NCBI RefSeq assembly: GCF_002261225.1 | Contig: NZ_NEVM01000002.1 | Span: 434,001-498,000 of the forward strand | Reading direction: 5' to 3' | DNA length: 64,000 bases | From: Bordetella genomosp. 10 | Lineage (GTDB): Bacteria > Pseudomonadota > Gammaproteobacteria > Burkholderiales > Burkholderiaceae_B | In this document: one piece after another, positions 46,329 to 56,088 of the stretch | How positions within the stretch are numbered: position 1 is the first letter of the stretch | How the letters are laid out: the number at the start of each line of letters is the position of its first letter | The notes under the pieces: generated by a model | What the model was told of the DNA's origin: nothing | What the model saw: the letters and a program-made list of their open reading frames with translations, nothing else | Databases searched by the model: none | Translations under genes and position numbers: made by a program

Positions 46329-47324
46329 ATGGGCGGTTTCAAGAACGGACTGGGTTTGCTGGTGGCGGCGAGTAGCGCTTTTCCCCTCGCCGCGATGTCT
46401 TCCGGCGAGGCGGCCGACGTGTATCCGAGGCGTCCCATCACGCTGGTCGTGGGTTTCCCGCCAGGGGGCGGCGCCGACGTCATTGCCCGTCATGTGGCGA
46501 TGCATATGTCGGACGATCTGGGGCAGAAGGTCATCATCGAAAATCGCCCCGGCGCCGCGGGGAATATTGCCGCCGCGTCGGTGGCCAGGGCCTCGGCCGA
46601 TGGCTACACGCTCTTTCTGGCGGGCCGGCCGGCGGCGCTGCACAAGGTTTTGTACAAGAGCATCCACTACGACTTCGCGCGGGATTTCGTGCCTGTCGGC
46701 AGCGTGGTCGGCATTCCTTATGTCCTGGTCATGGGCAAGCACGTGGCCGCGGCCAACCTGCGGGAGGCATTCGTCCTCGCAAGGAAGAATCCCGGAAAGG
46801 CTACTTGCGCCTCCAGCGGAATCGGCACGACCTCGCATTTGCTCTGCGAGGGAGTGGGGGAGAGGGTGGGATTGTCGTGGCTGCATGTTCCCTATCCCGG
46901 CGGCGTGGCCGCACTGAAAGACCTCGTCGGCGAACGGATCGAATTCGCGGTGGTTTCCGTTCCCGCCGCATTGTCGCTCATCGAATCGGGCGGCTTGCGC
47001 ACCATGGTGGTGTTCTCCAAGGAAAGAGTCCCCGCCATTCCCTCCGTGCCCGACGCCGAGGAACAAGGGCTCGGCGATCTCGAGGCCGAGGGTTGGTGCG
47101 CGATCGTGGCGCCGGCCGGCACGCCCGCGCATGCCGTTTCCCGCTTGAATCGCTCCCTCAACAAGGCGCTTTCCAATGCCGGGCTTAGAAAGAAGATCGT
47201 CCAGCTCGGGTATGTCATTCCGTCGCGGCAAAACAGTCCTGAAACCCTGGAAAGCTTCATCGAGGAAGACACGGAGAAATGGACCGATATCTTGCGGCAG
47301 CGCCAGTTGGGAGGGCGTCAATAA
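46329..47324 (+). CDS. periplasmic Bug/TctC-family solute-binding protein, tandem copy 2
   Basis: Second binding protein (331 aa) of the pair, 90 bp after the first and on the same strand. The signal peptide MGGFKNGLGLLVAASSAFPL precedes VYPRRPITLVVGFPPGGGADVIARHVA, then NRPGAAGNIAAASVA and WLHVPYPGGVAALKDLVGERIEFA. The pocket-lining region differs from copy 1 (VPYPGG for VPYKGE; S-A-I-G-T-T for P-G-L-G-S-T around the CAS segment), suggesting diverged ligands. Two orphan Bug genes in tandem without transporter partners are a common pattern in Bordetella, where such genes are very numerous. Confidence 0.93.
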   Translation: MGGFKNGLGLLVAASSAFPLAAMSSGEAADVYPRRPITLVVGFPPGGGADVIARHVAMHMSDDLGQKVIIENRPGAAGNIAAASVARASADGYTLFLAGRPAALHKVLYKSIHYDFARDFVPVGSVVGIPYVLVMGKHVAAANLREAFVLARKNPGKATCASSGIGTTSHLLCEGVGERVGLSWLHVPYPGGVAALKDLVGERIEFAVVSVPAALSLIESGGLRTMVVFSKERVPAIPSVPDAEEQGLGDLEAEGWCAIVAPAGTPAHAVSRLNRSLNKALSNAGLRKKIVQLGYVIPSRQNSPETLESFIEEDTEKWTDILRQRQLGGRQ

Positions 47325-47479
47325 GGTGGCGGGGGATACGGACGGGGCGGCGGCTTCCCTTCAGCTTTCGATTAAATTAAGGGACGCATGGCGGCGGACG
47401 CCGTGGCCGCGGGGGTGTGGCGGCACGGATTTTTTCCGCTTCCCATAGGGATTCTTAATGGTAAACACCTAGTAAATAA

Positions 47480-48982
<1,503 letters not shown>

Positions 48983-49009
48983 TCATAGGCGTAAGGCCTA
49001 GCGGCCAAC

Positions 49010-49048
49010 GCGCACCGGTGGAAGCCCGCTTCCCGCCGGTGCGCTTTT
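49010..49048 (+). terminator. hairpin between guaB and guaA
   Basis: GCGCACCGG (49010-49018) pairs with CCGGTGCGC (49036-49044) around a 17-base loop and is followed by TTTTG. It may attenuate rather than fully stop read-through into guaA. Confidence 0.55.
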
Positions 49049-49143
49049 GCTTAATAGCGTCGCGGTTGCGGCGCTTGCTGTTTTTCGTTTCCAGCCATCG
49101 GCCGTCGTTTTGAGCGGCGGCATCTATCCAGCCAGAGCCCACT

Positions 49144-50736
49144 ATGCACCAGCGCATCCTCATTCTCGATTACGGTTCACAGGTCACGCAGTTGATCGCG
49201 CGCCGCGTCCGCGAAGCCGGCGTGTACTGCGAAATCCACCCGGGCGACGTGGGCGACGAGTTCGTGCGCGGCCAGGTCGCGCAAGGCCTGAAGGGCATCA
49301 TCCTGTCCGGCAGCCACGCTTCCGCCTACGACGAAGCTTCCATGCGCGTGCCGGGTTCGGTATTCGAGCTGGGCGTGCCCGTGCTGGGTATCTGCTACGG
49401 CATGCAGAGCATGGCGCAGCAATTGGGCGGCAAGGTGGAGTGGTCCGACCATCGCGAATTCGGCTATGCCGAAGTGCGCGCGCATGGCCATACCCGACTG
49501 CTGGAAGGCATCGAGGACTTCACGACGCCCGAAGGCCACGGCATGCTCAAGGTCTGGATGAGCCATGGCGACAAGGTCACGGCCTTGCCGCCGGGTTTCA
49601 AGCTGATGGCGTCGACCGCGTCCTGCCCGATCGCCGGCATGGCCGACGAATCGCGCGGCTTCTACGCGGTGCAATTCCACCCCGAAGTCACGCACACCAT
49701 CCAGGGCAAGGCCTTGCTGGGCCGTTTCGTCAACGAAATCTGCGGCTGCTCGGGCGACTGGAACATGCCCGACTACGTGTCGGAAGCCGTTGCCCGCATC
49801 CGCGAGCAGGTGGGCGAGGATGAGGTGATTCTCGGCCTGTCGGGCGGCGTCGATTCTTCCGTGGCGGCGGCGCTGATCCACAAGGCCATCGGCGACAAGC
49901 TGACCTGCGTTTTCGTCGACCACGGCCTGCTGCGCCTGGACGAAGGCAAGCAGGTCATGCAGACCTTTGCCGAGAACATGGGCGTGAAGATCGTCCACAT
50001 CGACGCCACCGAACAGTTCATGGGCAAGCTGGCGGGCGTCAGCGATCCTGAAGCCAAGCGCAAGATTATCGGCCGCGAATTCGTCGAGGTTTTCCAGGCC
50101 GAAGCGGGCAAGCTGAAGGCGGCGAAGTGGCTGGCGCAGGGCACGATCTATCCCGACGTGATCGAATCGGCGGGCGCGAAGACGGGCAAGGCCGTGGCGA
50201 TCAAATCGCACCACAACGTCGGCGGTTTGCCGGAGACCTTGAACCTGAAGCTGCTGGAGCCGCTGCGCGAACTGTTCAAGGACGAAGTCCGCGAACTGGG
50301 CGTCGCATTGGGCCTGCCGCCGGGCATGGTGTATCGCCATCCTTTCCCCGGACCGGGGCTGGGCGTACGCATCCTGGGTGAAGTGAAGACGGAATATGCG
50401 GACCTGCTGCGCCGCGCGGATGCGATTTTCATCGACGAATTGCGCAGCACGCTGGACCCGGTCAGCGGGAAGTCCTGGTACGACCTGACCTCGCAGGCGT
50501 TCGCGGTATTCCTGCCGGTGAAGTCGGTGGGGGTGATGGGCGACGGCCGCACCTACGACTACGTCGTCGCGCTGCGCGCGGTGCAGACGTCGGATTTCAT
50601 GACCGCCGATTGGGCGCCGCTGCCTTATCCCTTGCTGGCCAAGGTCAGCGGGCGGATTATCAATGAGGTGCGGGGGATCAACCGGGTGGTTTATGACGTG
50701 AGCAGCAAGCCGCCGGCGACGATTGAGTGGGAGTGA
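49144..50736 (+). CDS. guaA: GMP synthase (glutamine-hydrolysing)
   Basis: Converts XMP to GMP with glutamine and ATP. The N-terminal amidotransferase has the nucleophile C84 in GICYGMQSM and the His/Glu pair in QFHPEVTHT; the ATP-pyrophosphatase domain has the P-loop SGGVDSS at residues 233-239; the C-terminal dimerisation domain ends in PPATIEWE, the invariant terminus of the family. The full length is 530 residues. The conserved 3' end of guaA is a known integration site for genomic islands in several bacteria; here the DNA after it changes in gene content, but I see no integrase. Confidence 0.98.
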   Translation: MHQRILILDYGSQVTQLIARRVREAGVYCEIHPGDVGDEFVRGQVAQGLKGIILSGSHASAYDEASMRVPGSVFELGVPVLGICYGMQSMAQQLGGKVEWSDHREFGYAEVRAHGHTRLLEGIEDFTTPEGHGMLKVWMSHGDKVTALPPGFKLMASTASCPIAGMADESRGFYAVQFHPEVTHTIQGKALLGRFVNEICGCSGDWNMPDYVSEAVARIREQVGEDEVILGLSGGVDSSVAAALIHKAIGDKLTCVFVDHGLLRLDEGKQVMQTFAENMGVKIVHIDATEQFMGKLAGVSDPEAKRKIIGREFVEVFQAEAGKLKAAKWLAQGTIYPDVIESAGAKTGKAVAIKSHHNVGGLPETLNLKLLEPLRELFKDEVRELGVALGLPPGMVYRHPFPGPGLGVRILGEVKTEYADLLRRADAIFIDELRSTLDPVSGKSWYDLTSQAFAVFLPVKSVGVMGDGRTYDYVVALRAVQTSDFMTADWAPLPYPLLAKVSGRIINEVRGINRVVYDVSSKPPATIEWE

Positions 50737-50782
50737 TTGGACGTTTGGCAACGTCGCGCAATCGCAGGCAGTAAAACAATGG

Positions 50783-50816
50783 AAGGCCCTGTTTTTACAG
50801 GGCTTTTCTTTTTTTG
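50783..50816 (+). terminator. intrinsic terminator of guaA
   Basis: GCCCTG (50786-50791) pairs with CAGGGC (50798-50803) around TTTTTA and is followed by TTTTCTTTTTTT. Confidence 0.82.
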
Positions 50817-50852
50817 GTCGGGCGGGTGGGAGTCCGGCCGAGCGGGGCAATG

Positions 50853-51932
50853 CTACAGCCGATCCGGCAGCGTCGTGGCCTTGGTTAGTTTCGGCTCGTC
50901 CAGCAGCCGGGCCTTGTAGGCCATCAGTTCGTCCTCGGGCACGTCGAAGCGCTTGAGCCACTGCTCCGCGCCCCGGCCGATGATGCGTGGTTCGCCGTCC
51001 TTTGAACCATGGTGCAGCCATCCAATCTCAGGGGTACGCACCGGCTTGAGCAGCATGTTGGGGAGCACCAGGCGGGCGGGCTTGGGCTGATCGGTCGGCG
51101 CGGCCTCCGGCTTCGGGCCGGCCTGGATGACCAGGCCCGCGCCATAGTCGTACAGTGCGAACCAGTCCATCGGTAGTTCGGAGCGGATCGCCGACAGTCC
51201 ACCGACCTTCTCGACCATCTCGTAGTTCACCGCCGTCAGCCACGAGACGGTCTTGATTCCGTGAACGACCGACCTAGCCACGCGAACAGGGGTGCCGACA
51301 TCCAGGCCATGGAGTTTGTCGGCCAGGAATGCTTCAAATGGCTCGTTCTGCTCCGTTCGCACTGCTGACAGTACCAAACTATACCCACCATAGCCATGGA
51401 TCGCCTTCAGGCACTTGGCGAAGCGCACAAACATCGCCTGGAACGCCGTCGGGTTTTCTTCGACATACAGCAGCGGCACGCTGAAGCGCAGCGTGCATAG
51501 GCCCCAAGACCCCATTTTTGCCTGCCAGCCACGAATGCCTGATACATCGAACTCCCAGTCACCCGCATCGTGCGGCTGCCTGCCACTGATGTAGGTGAAG
51601 CTCACCAAATCGTCTTCGTCCATGCGCTTCATCATTGCGCGCATCGGCGGCGCCTTGGCGTAGGCGAACTTGTCCGGGCCTTCCGGCGGTTCTTCCCGCC
51701 ATAGCCAGGTTAGATGTTCCTTGGCGATGGCCTCGTACTCGTCGAAACAGGCGCAGATGGCTTCGCGCACCTCGGGTAGGTGGGCATCCTTGAAGAACAG
51801 CGTGCCAGCGATGGCGGGCACGCTGCCCACGTAGTCCTGCGGGCCTCGCTTGGTCAGCAGGCCGCCGGGCACACGCATCTTCTCCGGATGCTCACGCATC
51901 AACTGGATCGGGTCGAACGGCAGATCGGTCAT
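50853..51932 (-). CDS. DUF3396-like protein, putative type VI immunity protein
   Basis: A 359-residue cytoplasmic protein. YISGRQPHDAGDWEFDVSGIRG, LLYVEENPTAFQAMFVRFAKCL and the late YDYGAGLVIQAGPKPEA segment resemble the DUF3396 family, which is described as immunity to type VI or polymorphic toxins carrying VRR-NUC nuclease domains. I assign it from memory of the family, so moderate confidence only. The start at 51932 has GAGGA seven bases upstream. No toxin gene with a nuclease domain is next to it in this window, so it may be an orphan immunity gene. Its codon use and GC content are lower than those of guaA, consistent with horizontal acquisition. Confidence 0.65.
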   Translation of the reverse strand: MTDLPFDPIQLMREHPEKMRVPGGLLTKRGPQDYVGSVPAIAGTLFFKDAHLPEVREAICACFDEYEAIAKEHLTWLWREEPPEGPDKFAYAKAPPMRAMMKRMDEDDLVSFTYISGRQPHDAGDWEFDVSGIRGWQAKMGSWGLCTLRFSVPLLYVEENPTAFQAMFVRFAKCLKAIHGYGGYSLVLSAVRTEQNEPFEAFLADKLHGLDVGTPVRVARSVVHGIKTVSWLTAVNYEMVEKVGGLSAIRSELPMDWFALYDYGAGLVIQAGPKPEAAPTDQPKPARLVLPNMLLKPVRTPEIGWLHHGSKDGEPRIIGRGAEQWLKRFDVPEDELMAYKARLLDEPKLTKATTLPDRL

Positions 51933-52107
51933 GGCGAATCCTCAAAATGTCGGCCTCGGGAGCCGTTGCCTATCGTCGATTGACGAGGGTAGTCGGTGAT
52001 CGTTGGGCTTTGGTGGCACGCTATGGGACGAGCAGCGGCTAGGGCAGCAGCTCGCAGCGACGGTGCGTGGCGGTGGCGTGTCGTGGGAAATCGGACGTGG
52101 GCAACAC

Positions 52108-53007
52108 TTATCTATCACCTGACTCCAAAAACCAGTTCAGCATCCATTGGCCTGCCGGCCCCAGCGCGGCGTTGCGCCGGTGGATGGCGAACAGTGGCAT
52201 GCTCCGGTTGCGCGCGGTGCGCTCGACCAGTGCCAGCTCGCATAGCCGTCCCAAGTGCAAGTCGTCTTCGACAAAGCTGTGCGGCATGAAGCCCCAGCCC
52301 AACCCCGCGCATAGCATGGCGCGCTTGGCGCCCAGGTCGGTGGTCAGAACCTGGTCCTCGGAGAATACCGAGAACGTGCGCCCCTCGGTACCCGCGCTGC
52401 GGTCGGTCAGTACGATCTGCGTGTGCTCACGCAGTTGTGCGACGGTGATGCCTCGCAATGCCGCCAGCGCATGCGCGGGTGAGGCCACAGGCGTCACGGC
52501 CACTTCCGGCATGGCGTGGGCGGCCAACTCGGGCGCAATGTCGGGCAGCGTGCCTTGCACACCCCAATCGCATTCGCCCGACAGCACGCGTTGCGGTACG
52601 CCGCCCAGCGCATCCACATGCAGGTGCAGCGCCACGCCGGGAAAGGTCTGCCGGAACTCCGCTGCCAGCGCCACCAACTGCTGCGCCGGGAACATGACAT
52701 CGAGCACCACGGCCAGTTCGGCTTCAAGTCCCTGCGTCAGCCCATGAGCACGCGATTTGAGCTGATCCACCCGCGCCAGCACCGCGGCCGCATCGATCAG
52801 CAGTGCGCGCCCATGCTCGGTCAGCACGGGCTTCCAGCCGCCCCGGTCGAACAGCGCGACGCCCAGCGCCGTCTCCAGGTTGACGATGGCATTGCTGACT
52901 GCCGACTGTGCCCGCCGCAGCTGGCGCGCCGCTGCCGTAAAGCTGCCGTGCTCTGCAATCGCGGTGAAGACGCGCAGTTGATCCAGGTTGAGGGTGTCGA
53001 TCATCAT
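52108..53007 (-). CDS. LysR-family transcriptional regulator
   Basis: LTTR of 299 residues. The N-terminal wHTH is NLDQLRVFTAIAEHGSFTAAARQL plus AQSAVSNAIVNLETALGVALFDR (residues about 5-60); the effector domain follows (AELAVVLDVMFPAQQLVALAAEFRQTFP). I place the start at the ATG at 53007 (MMIDTLNLDQLRVF); a second ATG follows at 53004, and an in-frame ATG at 53067 would add an unusual non-conserved leader. It is divergent from the beta-helix gene with an AT-rich 93-bp region between, so it likely controls that gene. Confidence 0.92.
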   Translation of the reverse strand: MMIDTLNLDQLRVFTAIAEHGSFTAAARQLRRAQSAVSNAIVNLETALGVALFDRGGWKPVLTEHGRALLIDAAAVLARVDQLKSRAHGLTQGLEAELAVVLDVMFPAQQLVALAAEFRQTFPGVALHLHVDALGGVPQRVLSGECDWGVQGTLPDIAPELAAHAMPEVAVTPVASPAHALAALRGITVAQLREHTQIVLTDRSAGTEGRTFSVFSEDQVLTTDLGAKRAMLCAGLGWGFMPHSFVEDDLHLGRLCELALVERTARNRSMPLFAIHRRNAALGPAGQWMLNWFLESGDR

Positions 53008-53015
53008 CTGAATAG

Positions 53016-53043
53016 GAGATAGAGTTAATAATAATTTTATCTC
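53016..53043. promoter_or_regulatory. AT-rich divergent control region with inverted repeat
   Basis: GAGATA (53016-53021) and TATCTC (53038-53043) are inverted around a 16-bp AT-rich centre between the LysR gene and the divergent gene at 53101. This is a candidate LysR-binding or promoter region. Confidence 0.4.
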
Positions 53044-53100
53044 TTTTAAATATGGGGAAACGCACACATACTATTCAGGACAGCTCTACAGGACGATTTC

Positions 53101-54360
53101 ATGACTGCATCCGCCCAACACACGCAACAGGTTTTCACCGTCGCCGACCTCCAGGGCGCCGCCGCCAACACGCAAATCGCGCACATCCAGCTCGCTGCCG
53201 ATCTGACCGATGCGCCCACCTTGCGTTTGTCTCCCGGCCAGACCCTGAGCGGCCCGGCAGCCATCCGATTTGCCGCCGGGCACGATGGCCTGCAACTGAC
53301 TTCCGACAATCGGATTGAGAACCTGACGCTGGTCGCCGACGCGGACAAGCGCGCCGTGTTCAACGACACCCGCGTCGCGCAACTGGGTCGTCTCGCGCTG
53401 CGTGGGCTGGTCGTCACTGGCGTGGTGCAGTTGCTGGCGCGCGACCAGGTGCGCGGCGGCCATGTCGAGGTCCACGACATCGACATCGTGGCGGCCGATG
53501 CGCGCGGCTACGACGAGCGTCCCAAGGGCTATGGCGTGGAGGTGATTCCCGGCGCCTTCACGCTTTGGAACCAACAGACCGATCCAGCCGTGACGATCAC
53601 CGCGGATCTGACGGGCCTGTCCGCCGGCCGGGCCGGCGCGCCCGTGCGCGGCAGCGGCATCTTCGTCAGCGGCGCGGGCGACGTGGGTGGCCGGCTGGTC
53701 GCGCGGCGCCTCGAAACCGGCGCGGTGTACAGCGACGGCGGCATCGCCAAGGGCACGCCGGACCGCATCACCGGCGGCGTGTTCACCGTCTATGGCGCCT
53801 TCGTGGACAGCGTGCGCAATCTCGGCCCGGTGACCACCTACGGTCCCAACGACATGGTACTGGACAACTGGGGCATGGTGGACCGCTGGGTGGCCGAGGA
53901 CAAGATCACCTCCTACGGCCCGAGCGGCATCGGCTTCGTCAACTTCGGCACGGTGAACGTGCTGCGGGTGAACGCCGCCATCGAAACCTTCGGCCAGGGC
54001 GCGCGCGGCTTCAACGTGTACACGGGCACGGTGCAGTCGGCCGAGTTCGAGCGCGTGGTCACGCATGCCGATGGCGCGGTGGGCATCCAGATCAGCCAGC
54101 CGGTGGGCCGCATTGCGGTGCGCCGCGGCATCGAGACCCATGGCGGCACGGGCGATTCGCTGGTCAAGGGCGTGGTGGTCACGCTGTCGGCCATCGGGCT
54201 GAGCGTCAAGCCCGGCGGGTCGGCGCGGGAGATCGACATCGCCGGCGGCATCGTCACGCACGGCGAAGGCGTCAACGCCTTGGAACTGCACGGCAGCATC
54301 GACACCTTCCGGGTCGGCGGCGGCCTTGTCACCGCGGGCGGCGGTTTCGACAAAATCTGA
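53101..54360 (+). CDS. predicted right-handed beta-helix protein of unknown function
   Basis: A 419-residue protein with regularly spaced short beta strands and Gly/Asn turns throughout: GLQLTSDNRIENLTLVADADKRAVFN, RLALRGLVVTGVVQLL, GHVEVHDIDIVAA, DNWGMVDRWVAEDKITSYG, then SAEFERVVTHADG, RRGIETHGG and AGGIVTHGEGVNAL. Such an alternation is typical of parallel beta-helix folds (pectate-lyase-like or autotransporter-like). There is no signal peptide, no membrane segment and no recognisable active site. THxxG or THGG-type turns recur in the last third, suggesting repeat coils. It is divergent from a LysR gene and probably controlled by it. Function unknown; a polysaccharide-acting enzyme or phage-like structural role are both possible. 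Confidence 0.8.
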   Translation: MTASAQHTQQVFTVADLQGAAANTQIAHIQLAADLTDAPTLRLSPGQTLSGPAAIRFAAGHDGLQLTSDNRIENLTLVADADKRAVFNDTRVAQLGRLALRGLVVTGVVQLLARDQVRGGHVEVHDIDIVAADARGYDERPKGYGVEVIPGAFTLWNQQTDPAVTITADLTGLSAGRAGAPVRGSGIFVSGAGDVGGRLVARRLETGAVYSDGGIAKGTPDRITGGVFTVYGAFVDSVRNLGPVTTYGPNDMVLDNWGMVDRWVAEDKITSYGPSGIGFVNFGTVNVLRVNAAIETFGQGARGFNVYTGTVQSAEFERVVTHADGAVGIQISQPVGRIAVRRGIETHGGTGDSLVKGVVVTLSAIGLSVKPGGSAREIDIAGGIVTHGEGVNALELHGSIDTFRVGGGLVTAGGGFDKI

Positions 54361-54436
54361 TGGGCAAGGAGCGTCACATGGAGCGCAAGCTCACGCACGT
54401 CATGCCCGCTCAGATGCACTGTGGCGCAATGCTCAT

Positions 54437-54886
54437 CTAATGGCGGCGACAGGGCCTTCTGGTGGCCGGGGCACTGTCCGTCTCTCCCAACCGCATTTCC
54501 GACAGAACGCGCCGGGCGTTGTCGGCGCAATCCATGTCCCGCGGCTTGGCTTCGATCTGCGCCATCAGTTCGACCAGATGGGCCTTGCTCTGGGCGAGCT
54601 GTGCTTGCAGGGTCTCGAGGTCCTGCACTTTGCGGCGAAGCGTGGCGAGCAGCGTGCCATGTTCCCAGCTAGCGAGATCGCCGGGCAGCAGCGCACGCAG
54701 CTCTTCCAGACTGAAGCCCGCGCGCTGCCCGGCTACGATCAGCTTGAGTGCCAATACCGCGTCGTCGGGGTAGCTGCGGTAGCCGTTTTCCTGGCGCTTG
54801 ACCGTCTTGAGCAGGCCGATGCGTTCGTAGAAACGGATGCGCGAAGGCGCCAGGCCCGTGCGCTGCGCGAGTTCTCCAATTTTCAT
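54437..54886 (-). CDS. MerR-family transcriptional regulator
   Basis: A 149-residue MerR regulator: MKIGELAQRTGLAPSRIRFYERIGLL (HTH plus wing, residues 1-26), KRQENGYRSYPDDAVLALKLI, GFSLEELRALL, then a dimerisation coiled coil (LRRKVQDLETLQAQLAQSKAHLVELMAQIEA read in parts). No conserved metal-ligand cysteine pattern is present: the only late cysteine is in DMDCADNARRVL. It is the SoxR/YbbC-like single-component form, and a redox or electrophile sensor is conceivable. The start at 54886 gives the canonical MKIGELAQRTG. It is divergent from the reductase gene, with a MerR-type promoter between. Confidence 0.92.
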   Translation of the reverse strand: MKIGELAQRTGLAPSRIRFYERIGLLKTVKRQENGYRSYPDDAVLALKLIVAGQRAGFSLEELRALLPGDLASWEHGTLLATLRRKVQDLETLQAQLAQSKAHLVELMAQIEAKPRDMDCADNARRVLSEMRLGETDSAPATRRPCRRH

Positions 54887-54915
54887 GATCGAGGTGCACC
54901 GGGTAGTCGCAGGGT

Positions 54916-54946
54916 TTGACATTAAACCTTACTTCAAAGTTAACCT
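54916..54946 (+). promoter_or_regulatory. MerR-type promoter with 19-bp spacer, upstream of the reductase gene
   Basis: TTGACA (54916-54921), a 19-bp spacer and TAACCT (54941-54946). The over-long spacer is the signature of promoters activated by MerR-family proteins through DNA untwisting. The spacer contains ACTTCAA, shared at the same position with the promoter at 55945-55975. Confidence 0.75.
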
Positions 54947-54991
54947 TTAGGCCATTGCATTCCAGGTGCAATTTCATAAAGGCGGACGAGA

Positions 54992-55948
54992 ATGCAGACG
55001 ATATTGGGGGCGAACGGCCAGATCGCCATGGAACTGGCACGGGAGCTACGGCGCAAATACACCAAGGATGTGCGGCTCGTCAGCCGCAATCCACGCAAGG
55101 TCAACGACACCGACAACCTTGTGTCCGCCGACCTTCTCGATGCGAAGCAGACCCTGAACGCGGTCAGGGGAAGCCGCGTCGTCTACTTCACGGCCGGCCT
55201 GCCGCCAGATACGGCGTTATGGGAAGCGCAGTTCTCCACAATGCTGAAGAATGCCTTGGATGCCTGCCGCGTGGCCGGCGCGAGCTTCGCTTATTTCGAC
55301 AACACCTACATGTATCCGCAGGATGCGCGGCTGCTGACCGAGGAAACGTCCTTCGCTCCGGTCGGCCGCAAGGGCAAGGTGCGCGCTGCGATGGCGTCCA
55401 TGGTGCTCGAAGAGATGGCACGGGGGGAAATCCCCGTACTCATTGGCCGGGCGCCCGAGTTCTACGGGCCGGGCAGGACGCAAAGCTTCACGAATGCGCT
55501 GGTCATCGAGAACCTCCAGGCCGGCAAGAAGCCACGTGTGCCGGTGCGCGACGATACGCGACGCACGCTCATCTGGACGCCCGACGCAAGCCGCGCCCTT
55601 GCGGCCCTGGGCAATGCGCCCGATACGTTCGGCCAGACCTGGCATCTGCCATGCTGCGACGACCGGCCGACGTACAAGGAATTCGTCGCGATGGCCTGCC
55701 AGGTCTTCGGGCGCGAGCTTTCCTACGCGGTCATCGGTAAGTGGACGCTCACCGTGGCCGGACTGTTCTCGAAGCAGGTGCGCGAGATCAGGGAACTGCT
55801 ACCCCGCTACGAACAGGACAACCTTTTCGATTCCACGAAGTTCAAGCGCCGGTTTCCCAGGTTCGAGGTGGCGACCTATCGGGAGGGCCTGGCGTCGATC
55901 CGGCGCGAGGGGTCGGGCAAGGCGGCGGAAGCGTCACATATCGTTTGA
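54992..55948 (+). CDS. atypical NAD(P)-binding epimerase/reductase
   Basis: A 318-residue Rossmann-fold protein of the extended/atypical SDR type. The dinucleotide loop is ILGANGQIAMELARELR (GxxGxxG variant, residues about 4-20), followed by VRLVSRNPRKV (strand 2 with Ser/Arg, suggesting NADP) and YFTAGLP. The segment FAYFDNTYMYPQD has a Tyr but no clear YxxxK pair, so a classical reductase mechanism is doubtful. RAPEFYGPG and RRTLIWTPDASRAL resemble epimerase-like proteins annotated as NAD-dependent epimerase/dehydratase. It is divergent from merR with a matching promoter, so it probably belongs to a stress-inducible regulon. Confidence 0.85.
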   Translation: MQTILGANGQIAMELARELRRKYTKDVRLVSRNPRKVNDTDNLVSADLLDAKQTLNAVRGSRVVYFTAGLPPDTALWEAQFSTMLKNALDACRVAGASFAYFDNTYMYPQDARLLTEETSFAPVGRKGKVRAAMASMVLEEMARGEIPVLIGRAPEFYGPGRTQSFTNALVIENLQAGKKPRVPVRDDTRRTLIWTPDASRALAALGNAPDTFGQTWHLPCCDDRPTYKEFVAMACQVFGRELSYAVIGKWTLTVAGLFSKQVREIRELLPRYEQDNLFDSTKFKRRFPRFEVATYREGLASIRREGSGKAAEASHIV

Positions 55949-55975
55949 CATTGAACTGAACTTCAAGGCTACGAT
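55945..55975 (+). promoter_or_regulatory. second MerR-type promoter, upstream of the hydrolase gene
   Basis: TTGACA (55945-55950), a 19-bp spacer with the dyad TTGAA-N6-TTCAA, and TACGAT (55970-55975). Both this site and 54916-54946 share TTGACATT, AAC and ACTTCAA at the same positions, so one MerR protein could control both genes. It starts at the stop codon of the reductase gene. Confidence 0.78.
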
Positions 55976-56088
55976 TTCCACGGTGTCGTGATTGAAGCGG
56001 ATTCTGCCAGCACACCTTTTTTCGCGTCTTTCAGCGCCGCCGCGCGATCCTCACCTCGACCTGCCGTTATCAGCAAGGAGCCGAAGTC

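Noticed and set aside
50720..50740. An attachment-site repeat of the guaA 3' end within the window
   Set aside because: I looked for a second copy of the final guaA bases downstream and did not find one up to 64000; no integrase is present.
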